Below the pieces are notes generated by a model. That model did not search any database. It worked only from the letters and a program-made list of their open reading frames with translations, and was not told the origin of the DNA. Of a stretch of 64,000 nucleotides of DNA, positions 27,020 through 33,874 are shown piece after piece. Source of the stretch: Cellulosimicrobium cellulans (GTDB taxonomy: Bacteria > Actinomycetota > Actinomycetes > Actinomycetales > Cellulomonadaceae); assembly GCF_007679345.1 (NCBI RefSeq), contig NZ_VEGH01000007.1, positions 1-64,000 on the forward strand. Direction: 5' to 3'. The translations under genes were made by a program, and so were the position numbers. Numbering within the stretch: position 1 is the stretch's first letter; the number at the start of each line of letters is the position of its first letter.

Positions 27020-27058
27020 GCGACCGCCGGGGTGCCCACGAGGCGCCCCGGCGGTCGC
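27020..27058 (+). terminator. malE-malF intercistronic hairpin
   Basis: GCGACCGCCGGGG (27020-27032) and CCCCGGCGGTCGC (27046-27058) form a perfect 13-bp stem, 8 nt past the malE stop. Without a U-run it probably protects malE mRNA or partly terminates before malF. Confidence 0.65.
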
Positions 27059-27114
27059 CGCTCGCCCCCCACCCCCGAACCAGCAGCACCGCCGCGCCGC
27101 CCGGAGGCACCCGC

Positions 27115-28737
27115 ATGTCCGACCAGTCGACCGTCCAGGAGGTCGCTCCCGGCGACCCCGGGACGACCCGCCCGCCCCGCCGGCGCGTGCCCCGCGGCAC
27201 CACGTCGCACGCCCGCTCCTTCTCCCCGGGCTTCATCGCCAAGCTGATCCTCATCGGCACGGTCGACGCGCTCGGCGTGTACGGGATCCTGTCCGCCTGG
27301 GCCGTGGGCCAGTGGGGGATCCTGGCGTTCCTGGTCGTGGCGCTCGCCGTCGCGAACTGGGCCTACTTCTCCCGCCGGATGCTGCCGGCGAAGTACCTGG
27401 TGCCCGGCCTGGTGTTCCTGGTCGTGTACCAGCTGTTCGCGATGGGCTACACCGGCTACGTCGCGTTCACGAACTACGGCGACGGGCACAACTCGACGAA
27501 GGCCGACGCGATCTCGCAGATCGCCGCCCAGAACGAGCGCCGCGTCGAGGGCTCGCCCGCGCTGCCCCTCGCGGTCGTGCAGAACGGCGACGAGCTCGGC
27601 TTCGCGGTCGTCACCGAGGACGGCGACGCCCAGGTCGGCACCGCCGAGGAACCGTTCCAGGACGTCGACGCGACCGTCGAGTCCGGCCGCATCACCGCCG
27701 TCCCCGGCTGGGAGGTCCTCGGCTTCGCGCAGGTCGCCGCCGACCAGGAGGCGATCACCTCGCTGCGGGTGCCGTTCTCCGACGACCCCGCCGACGGTTC
27801 CGTCCGCACCCAGGACGGCTCGACCGGCTACGTGTTCCAGTCGACCCTCGAGTACGACGCGGCGAGCGACACGTTCACCGACACCGAGACCGACACCGTC
27901 TACACGCCCGGCGAGGGCGGCAACTTCGTGTCGGAGGACGGCGAGCGGCTGACCCCCGGCTGGCGGGTCGGCGTCGGCTTCGACAACTTCACCGCGATGG
28001 TCACCGACTCCCGGATGGCCGGGCCGTTCGCGCAGATCTTCGTCTGGACGTTCGCGTTCGCGTTCCTGTCCGTCGTGACCACGTTCGCGCTCGGCCTGTT
28101 CCTCGCGATCACGTTCAACGAGCCCCGGGTGCGCGGCCGGAAGGTCTACCGCTCGCTGCTGATCCTCCCGTACGCGTTCCCGGGCTTCCTGTCCGCCCTG
28201 GTGTGGCGCGGCATGCTCAACGAGCGGTTCGGCCTCATCAACGAGGTGCTGCTCGGCGGGGCGTCGATCCCGTGGCTCAGCGACCCGTGGCTGGCGAAGG
28301 CCGCGATCATCGGCGTGAACCTGTGGCTCGGCTTCCCGTACATGTTCCTCATCTGCACGGGCGCGCTGCAGTCGATCCCGCACGACATGACGGAGGCCGC
28401 GCGGATCGACGGCGCCGGGCGCTGGCGGATCTTCCGCTCGCTCACGCTGCCGCTGCTGATGGTGTCGGTCGCGCCGCTGCTGATCTCGAGCTTCGCCTTC
28501 AACTTCAACAACTTCTCGCTGATCTACATGCTGACCGGCGGCGGCCCGAACTTCGTGGGCACCCCGTACGTCGTGGGCCACACGGACATCCTCATCTCGA
28601 TGGTCTACTCCGTGGCCTTCGAGTCCGGGGTCAAGCAGTACGGCGTCGCCAGCGCGCTGTCGATCGTCATCTTCCTCATCGTCGGGGTCATCTCCTACCT
28701 CGGCTTCCGTCGCACCCGCACCCTCGAGGAGATCTGA
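27115..28737 (+). CDS. malF: maltose-type ABC permease MalF
   Basis: A 540-residue permease with eight predicted helices: three in the first 110 residues, then a periplasmic loop of about 170 residues (about 120-290), then five more. The loop corresponds to the MalF P2 domain that meets MalE. The cytoplasmic EAA motif, EAARIDGAGRWRIFRSLTLP, contacts the ATPase. Ligand region NFNNFSLIYMLTGGGP is characteristic of MalF. No ATPase gene accompanies it; actinobacteria often use one shared ATPase (MsiK) elsewhere in the genome. malG starts one base after its stop. Confidence 0.95.
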   Translation: MSDQSTVQEVAPGDPGTTRPPRRRVPRGTTSHARSFSPGFIAKLILIGTVDALGVYGILSAWAVGQWGILAFLVVALAVANWAYFSRRMLPAKYLVPGLVFLVVYQLFAMGYTGYVAFTNYGDGHNSTKADAISQIAAQNERRVEGSPALPLAVVQNGDELGFAVVTEDGDAQVGTAEEPFQDVDATVESGRITAVPGWEVLGFAQVAADQEAITSLRVPFSDDPADGSVRTQDGSTGYVFQSTLEYDAASDTFTDTETDTVYTPGEGGNFVSEDGERLTPGWRVGVGFDNFTAMVTDSRMAGPFAQIFVWTFAFAFLSVVTTFALGLFLAITFNEPRVRGRKVYRSLLILPYAFPGFLSALVWRGMLNERFGLINEVLLGGASIPWLSDPWLAKAAIIGVNLWLGFPYMFLICTGALQSIPHDMTEAARIDGAGRWRIFRSLTLPLLMVSVAPLLISSFAFNFNNFSLIYMLTGGGPNFVGTPYVVGHTDILISMVYSVAFESGVKQYGVASALSIVIFLIVGVISYLGFRRTRTLEEI

Positions 28738-28738
28738 G

Positions 28739-29617
28739 ATGGCCCGCTCGCCCGAGCTGCACACCGCCGTGCGCGGCCGCCGCTGGTGGTCCGAGGTCGG
28801 CTGGCGGCACGTCGTCGGCGTCGTGATGATCGCGATCTGCCTGCTGCCGCTGCTGTACGTCCTGTCCGCGTCGCTCAACCCGGGCGGCACGCTCACGGGC
28901 TCCAACCAGCTGTTCCGCACGTTCAGCCTGGAGAACTACACCGAGCTGGGCCCGCGCGGGTACGACAACTGGGCGCTCAACTCGCTCGTGGTGTCCACCG
29001 CGACCGCCGTCGGCACCGTGCTCATGGGCGCCGCCGCGGCCTACGCGTTCTCGCGGTTCCGGTTCCGCGGCCGCCGCTCGGGCCTGACCACGCTGCTGCT
29101 GGTGCAGATGTTCCCGCAGATGCTCGCGTTCGTGGCGCTGTTCCTGCTGCTGCTGTCGCTGTCCGAGGTCTTCCCGGCCATCGGCCTGAACACCCAGCTC
29201 GGCCTGATCTGCGTCTACCTGGGCGGCGCCCTCGGCGTGAACACGTTCCTCATGTACGGGTTCTTCAACACCGTGCCGCGCGAGATCGACGAGGCCGCCA
29301 AGATCGACGGCGCCAGCCACGCGCAGATCTTCTGGACGATCATCCTGCGGCTGGTGGCGCCGATCCTCGCGGTGGTCGGCCTGCTGTCGTTCATCTCGTC
29401 CTACGGCGAGTTCATCATCGCCAAGGTCGTGCTGCAGCGGCCCGAGCGGTTCACGCTCGCGCTCGGCCTGTACAACTGGGCGTCCGACGAGCGGAACGCG
29501 CGCTGGGGCATCTTCGCCGCCGGCGCGGTGATCGCCGCGATCCCGGTCGTGCTGCTGTTCCTGTTCCTGCAGAAGTACATCGTCGGCGGCCTCACCGCCG
29601 GCTCGGTGAAGGGCTGA
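28739..29617 (+). CDS. malG: maltose-type ABC permease MalG
   Basis: A 292-residue partner of MalF with six membrane helices and the EAA motif REIDEAAKIDGASHAQIFWT (about residues 181-200). The segment RFRFRGRRSGLTTLLLVQMF after the second helix is typical of MalG. The C-terminus (QKYIVGGLTAGSVKG) matches the MalG tail that inserts into the ATPase dimer. ATG 28739 is one base after the malF stop, so the genes are coupled. A GH13 gene follows after 5 nt. Confidence 0.95.
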   Translation: MARSPELHTAVRGRRWWSEVGWRHVVGVVMIAICLLPLLYVLSASLNPGGTLTGSNQLFRTFSLENYTELGPRGYDNWALNSLVVSTATAVGTVLMGAAAAYAFSRFRFRGRRSGLTTLLLVQMFPQMLAFVALFLLLLSLSEVFPAIGLNTQLGLICVYLGGALGVNTFLMYGFFNTVPREIDEAAKIDGASHAQIFWTIILRLVAPILAVVGLLSFISSYGEFIIAKVVLQRPERFTLALGLYNWASDERNARWGIFAAGAVIAAIPVVLLFLFLQKYIVGGLTAGSVKG

Positions 29618-29622
29618 CGCGC

Positions 29623-31554
29623 TTGTCCGACCCGACGACGCGGGGCCGGCACGCCGCCGGCCCCGCCGCGTCCGACGCCGTCCCCGTGCCGCTCGGCGCG
29701 CACCACGACGGCTCCGCCCTCTACGTCCCGGGCGGGACGCCGTCCCTCGGTGACGTCGTTCCCGTCCGGGTGCGGGTGCCCGCCGCCGGGCCGGACCCCG
29801 AGGTGTGGCTGCGCGTCGTCGAGGACGGCGAGCCCCGGGTGTACCCGGCGCGGGCCGACGGGGGCGACGCCCACGAGCGCTGGTTCACCGCCGACGTGCC
29901 GGTGACCAACCCGGTGACCTCGTACCGGTTCCTGCTGGCCGGCCCCGGCCGCCCGGGCGGGCAGGAGTGGCTGAACGGCGAGGGCACCATCGCCCGGGAC
30001 GTGCCGGACACCTCCGACTTCCGGCTCGCGGTCACGCCGCCCGGGCCTGACTGGGCGCGGGACGCCGTCGTCTACCAGGTGTTCCCCGACCGGTTCGCGC
30101 GGTCGTCCGGCCGGCACGACGGCCCGCCCGAGGGCGACCTGCCCGACTGGGCGCTGCCCGCGGCGTGGGGCGACGAGCCCATCGGCGGCGGCCCCGGCAC
30201 GGGCACCCAGCTGTACGGCGGCGACCTCGGCGGCATCGAGTGGCGGCTGGACCACCTGCAGCGGCTCGGCGTCGACACCCTCTACCTGACGCCGGTGTTC
30301 CCCGGCCGGTCGAACCACCGGTACGACGCGCGCACCTTCGACCACGTCGACCCGGTGCTCGGCGGCGACGAGGCGTTCGCCTCGCTGGCGCGGGCGCTGC
30401 ACGGCCGCGGGATGCGGCTGGTCGGCGACCTCACGACCAACCACACCGGCGACGCGCACGACTGGTTCCGGCGGGCGCTCGGGGACCCGGCGGCGGAGGA
30501 GCGCTCCTTCTACTACTGGCAGGACGCCGAGCCGGGCTACGTCGGCTGGCTCGGCCACGCCTCGCTGCCGAAGCTCGACCACCACGCGCCCGCGCTCGCC
30601 GCGCGGATGTTCGGCGGCCCGTCGTCGGTCGTGGGCCGGTACCTGTCCGAGCCGTTCGGCATGGACGGCTGGCGGGTCGACGTCGCGAACATGACCGGCC
30701 GGCAGGGCGCGGACGACCTGACGCACGAGGTCGCGGAGCGGATGCGCGCGGCCATGGCGGAGATCAACCCGGACGCGGTGCTGATCGCGGAGCACTTCCA
30801 CGACGCGGGCGCCGACCTCCGGGCCGCGGGCGGCTGGCACGGCACGATGAACTACTCCGCGTTCACCCGGCCGGTGTGGACCTGGCTCACCGACCCGGCG
30901 TCCGAGGCCGCGGCGGGGCTGCGCTACGTCGAGCTGCCCGTCGGGATCCCGCGACGGCCCGGCACCGCGGCCGTGGCGGCCATGCGCGAGTTCGGCGCCG
31001 CGGTGCCGTGGAGCGTCACGACCCACCAGTGGAACCTGCTCGGTTCGCACGACACCGCGCGGTTCCGGACCATCGCGGGGTCGCGCGACCTGGTCGAGGT
31101 GGGCGTCGGCCTGCTGATGACCTACCCCGGCACGCCGGTGCTGTTCGCCGGCGACGAGGGCGGGCTCGTCGGCCGCAACGGCGAGAACTCGCGCGTCCCG
31201 ATGCCGTGGGACCAGATCGACGCCGGCGGCGGCCCGACGTGGGACACCGGGCTGTTCGAGACGTACCGGTCGCTGATCGCGCTGCGCCGGTCGTCCCGCG
31301 CGCTGCGCGAGGGCGGGCTCCGCTGGGCCCTCGTCCGGGACGACGCGATCGCGTACCTGCGGGAGACCGCCGAGGAGCGCGTGCTCGTGCTCGCGGCGCG
31401 GGCGCCGTGGGGCGGGGCGCTGCTGCCGCGGCACCTGCTGGCGGCGGGGGAGCAGCCGGAGAACCTGCACGGCGGGGCGGCCCTCGGCGTCGAGTCCGGC
31501 GGGCTGCGGCTGCCGGGCGACGGGCCGGGGGTGCAGGTGTGGCGGCTGGCGTGA
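29623..31554 (+). CDS. GH13 maltodextrin glucosidase/cyclomaltodextrinase-like
   Basis: A cytoplasmic family 13 enzyme of 643 residues. The N-terminal beta-domain (about 20-130) precedes the barrel that opens WARDAVVYQVFPDRFARSSG. Catalytic regions are LVGDLTTNHTGDAHDWF, GWRVDVANMTG (nucleophile Asp), LIAEHFHD (acid/base Glu) and LLGSHDTARF. The motif FPDRFA and the N-terminal domain point to the neopullulanase/cyclomaltodextrinase/MalZ group rather than the oligo-1,6-glucosidase group of the other GH13 gene. TTG 29623 is the first in-frame start after malG; an earlier start would overlap malG wholly. It probably trims maltodextrins imported by MalEFG. Confidence 0.88.
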   Translation: MSDPTTRGRHAAGPAASDAVPVPLGAHHDGSALYVPGGTPSLGDVVPVRVRVPAAGPDPEVWLRVVEDGEPRVYPARADGGDAHERWFTADVPVTNPVTSYRFLLAGPGRPGGQEWLNGEGTIARDVPDTSDFRLAVTPPGPDWARDAVVYQVFPDRFARSSGRHDGPPEGDLPDWALPAAWGDEPIGGGPGTGTQLYGGDLGGIEWRLDHLQRLGVDTLYLTPVFPGRSNHRYDARTFDHVDPVLGGDEAFASLARALHGRGMRLVGDLTTNHTGDAHDWFRRALGDPAAEERSFYYWQDAEPGYVGWLGHASLPKLDHHAPALAARMFGGPSSVVGRYLSEPFGMDGWRVDVANMTGRQGADDLTHEVAERMRAAMAEINPDAVLIAEHFHDAGADLRAAGGWHGTMNYSAFTRPVWTWLTDPASEAAAGLRYVELPVGIPRRPGTAAVAAMREFGAAVPWSVTTHQWNLLGSHDTARFRTIAGSRDLVEVGVGLLMTYPGTPVLFAGDEGGLVGRNGENSRVPMPWDQIDAGGGPTWDTGLFETYRSLIALRRSSRALREGGLRWALVRDDAIAYLRETAEERVLVLAARAPWGGALLPRHLLAAGEQPENLHGGAALGVESGGLRLPGDGPGVQVWRLA

Positions 31555-31592
31555 CGCGGCGCGCTCGCGGCGGGGTGCCGTCGTCCGCCGCC

Positions 31593-31598
31593 TAAACT
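31593..31598 (+). promoter_or_regulatory. -10 element TAAACT, leaderless
   Basis: TAAACT lies 7 nt before GTG 31606 of dgt. Confidence 0.5.
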
Positions 31599-31605
31599 GG
31601 GGCCC

Positions 31606-32877
31606 GTGACCAGCGAGCACCCCGACGGCTACGTCGACGCCGACCGGGAGCGCTGGGTCGCCGAGGCGCCCAAGTCGCGCTCCCGGACCCCGTTCGAGCG
31701 CGACCGCGCTCGCCTGGTGCACTCGTCGGCGCTGCGCCGGCTCGGCGCCAAGACCCAGGTGCTCGGCCCGTCGAGCGACGACTTCGTCCGCACGCGGCTG
31801 ACGCACACCCTGGAGGTCGCGCAGGTCGGCCGCGAGATCGGCAAGACCCTGGGCTGCGACCCGGACGTCGTCGACACGGCGTGCCTCGCGCACGACCTCG
31901 GCCACCCGCCGTTCGGCCACAACGGCGAGCGCGCGCTGGCCCACCTCTCCCGCGACATCGGCGGCTTCGAGGGCAACGCGCAGACGCTCCGGCTGCTCAC
32001 CCGCCTCGAGCCGAAGGTCGTCGGCCCGGACGGGGTCGCCGTCGGCCTCAACCTCACCCGGGCCTCCCTCGACGCCTCGGTGAAGTACCCCTGGGGTGCC
32101 GGCGAGGGCCCGCTGTCCGCGACCGGCCGCCCGACGCACAAGTTCGGCGTCTACGCCGACGACCTGCCGGTGTTCACCTGGCTGCGCGACGGCTCCCCGA
32201 CCGGGCGCAAGTGCCTGGAGGCGCAGGTCATGGACCTCGCCGACGACATCTCCTACTCGGTGCACGACGTCGAGGACGCGGTCGTGGGTGGCCGGTTCGA
32301 CCTGTGGGTGCTGACCGTCCCCGACCAGCGCGCGCGGGTCGTCGAGGCGGTGCAGACCTGGTACGGCGACGCGATCGACGCCGCCGGGCTCGAGGCGGCG
32401 ATGGACCGCCTGGTCGCGGCCGAGCTGTGGCGGCCCGGGTTCGACGGCACCCGGCGGGCGCTCGCGGCGCTCAAGGACACGACCAGCCAGCTGATCGGCC
32501 GGTTCGCCCGCGCCGCGCAGGTCGCCACCCGCGAGCAGTACGGGCCCGGCCCGCTGACCCGGTACGCCGCCGACCTCATCGTCCCGGAGGAGACGCAGGC
32601 GGAGATCCTCGTGCTCAAGGGCCTCGCGGTCGCGTACGTCATGGCCCCGCGCGAGCTCGAGCCGCTGTACCAGCGGCAGCGGGAGATCCTGGCCGACCTG
32701 GTGCACGTGCTGTCCGAGCGGGCGCCGCTGGCGCTGGAGCCGCCGTTCGCCGCGGACTGGCGCGCGGCGGCCGACGACGCGGCCCGGCTGCGGGTCGTGG
32801 TGGACCAGGTGGCGTCGCTCACCGACGTCAGCGCGGCCGCCTGGCACGCGCGGCTGGCGCCCCCGCCGCGGTACTGA
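31606..32877 (+). CDS. dgt: dGTP triphosphohydrolase-like protein (dNTPase)
   Basis: A 423-residue HD-domain protein that cleaves deoxynucleoside triphosphates to the nucleoside and triphosphate, trimming dNTP pools. The HD metal residues are visible: RLTHTLEVAQVG (His), LAHDLGHPPFGHNGE (His-Asp) and LADDISYSVHDVEDAV (Asp). The N-terminal HSSALRRLGAKTQV is conserved in the type 2 family. In actinobacteria this gene normally sits directly upstream of dnaG; here a low-GC gene on the opposite strand separates them. GTG start follows a -10 box by 7 nt. Confidence 0.93.
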   Translation: MTSEHPDGYVDADRERWVAEAPKSRSRTPFERDRARLVHSSALRRLGAKTQVLGPSSDDFVRTRLTHTLEVAQVGREIGKTLGCDPDVVDTACLAHDLGHPPFGHNGERALAHLSRDIGGFEGNAQTLRLLTRLEPKVVGPDGVAVGLNLTRASLDASVKYPWGAGEGPLSATGRPTHKFGVYADDLPVFTWLRDGSPTGRKCLEAQVMDLADDISYSVHDVEDAVVGGRFDLWVLTVPDQRARVVEAVQTWYGDAIDAAGLEAAMDRLVAAELWRPGFDGTRRALAALKDTTSQLIGRFARAAQVATREQYGPGPLTRYAADLIVPEETQAEILVLKGLAVAYVMAPRELEPLYQRQREILADLVHVLSERAPLALEPPFAADWRAAADDAARLRVVVDQVASLTDVSAAAWHARLAPPPRY

Positions 32878-32892
32878 CGCAACCTCCTCAGG

Positions 32893-33690
32893 TCAAGCCT
32901 GACGCTCTTTGAGGCACCGCGCCATCTGCCCGACCGCGTCGACGACTAGTGCGAGTAGATCTTGCGCCTCGTCCATGTCGTACACCTTCTCTGGGTGCTG
33001 GGTGGGGTTTCGAAAATGCCGCCTGAGGTTATCAAGGGTAGTGAGAAGCAGTTCGGGGGGAGGGTTCCGGCGTGCGCGCATATCGGCGACCATAGGCCCC
33101 CACATGCGCGGTTCCGCTATCCTCTTGGACTTGACAATCTTGGTGTAGAAATCGCGCAGAACGGCCTCGGTGCCCCTAAGGAGGTGAAACGCCGCCGCCG
33201 TTGGTGTCTCGAAGGCGAGACCTCGGCCCGCCTGCCGAAAGTCGAACTGGGCTAGTGCTGGTAGCCCGGCAAATGTCTCGGGGTTAAAGATCTTGTCGAT
33301 CGAGTCTGCGAGCATTTCAACGGTGTACCGTTTGTCCGACGCGACATAGGCGAATTTCCCAGCCGCTTCCGCCAATAGGGTTTCACGGCCCGTCGATGCG
33401 ACTTGCGTCAACTCGTCCGCCTCTGCGCGAGAAAGGGCGCGAGACTTGGCCCACGCCTGGTCGTCTTCGTGCTCCTTCCTGTCGGATTCGAACTCTTCCA
33501 GCATTCCCCACAGTCTCCACAGTACCCGGTAAGTTACGTGAAATTCATAATTAAGCAAGTCGTTCTGCAGAGTAGTCGCGTTCGCGACAATTCGGCTTTC
33601 GCCAAAGATTCGGGCGCCTTCTCTGCTGTCCAGCAGGAAGCGGATTGCGGTGCCAAGGAAGATGTATCCATCGACGGTTCGTTTCTCCAT
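32893..33690 (-). CDS. HEPN-like protein with Rx4H motif, low-GC insert
   Basis: A 265-residue protein not matched to a named family. The C-terminal third is helical: RQAGRGLAFETPTAAAFHLL, then GTEAVLRDFYTKIV, then a helix ending RRHFRNPTQHPEKVYD. R227-NPTQ-H232 fits the R-x4-H motif that marks HEPN domains, where Arg and His form the RNase active site of a dimer. The helical N-terminus (about 40-75, YEFHVTYRVLWRLWGML) has no recognisable motif. Base composition is clearly lower in G+C and codon use (TCA, GTA, AAA, TTG) unlike all neighbours. It stands alone, with no MNT nucleotidyltransferase or toxin partner. AAGG lies upstream of ATG 33690. A role in phage defence or stress is possible but only inferred. 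Confidence 0.75.
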   Translation of the reverse strand: MEKRTVDGYIFLGTAIRFLLDSREGARIFGESRIVANATTLQNDLLNYEFHVTYRVLWRLWGMLEEFESDRKEHEDDQAWAKSRALSRAEADELTQVASTGRETLLAEAAGKFAYVASDKRYTVEMLADSIDKIFNPETFAGLPALAQFDFRQAGRGLAFETPTAAAFHLLRGTEAVLRDFYTKIVKSKRIAEPRMWGPMVADMRARRNPPPELLLTTLDNLRRHFRNPTQHPEKVYDMDEAQDLLALVVDAVGQMARCLKERQA

Positions 33691-33861
33691 GATAAACCTT
33701 GCCTCTCGCTAGGCGGTGCGCCGTCCACCCGAGGACGGTTCCGAGCATCCAAGCACAGGCGCCCGCAGAAGCGGAGGATAAACGGATCTGTTAGCTCGAG
33801 TAATCGGTTCCGCGAGGGTGCGCAAGTTGCGGAGTGCGTCCATCGATCGTCTGACTATGCC
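33691..33861. other. non-coding low-GC flank of the insert
   Basis: About 170 nt between the HEPN-like gene and the dnaG promoter are also lower in G+C than the surroundings. I see no convincing gene, integrase site or terminal repeat; the octamer CGGTTCCG recurs (near 33733 and 33805) but without further similarity. Confidence 0.4.
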
Positions 33862-33867
33862 TAGGAT
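33862..33867 (+). promoter_or_regulatory. -10 element TAGGAT, leaderless
   Basis: TAGGAT lies 7 nt before GTG 33875, which supports that codon as the dnaG start over ATG 33857, which lies upstream of the hexamer. Confidence 0.55.
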
Positions 33868-33874
33868 CGACCCC

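Noticed and set aside
32893..33874. A second gene of the inserted segment (antitoxin, integrase or transposase)
   Set aside because: The plus-strand frames here are short, overlap the HEPN-like gene in antisense and have no ribosome-binding site or domain; no terminal repeats could be shown.
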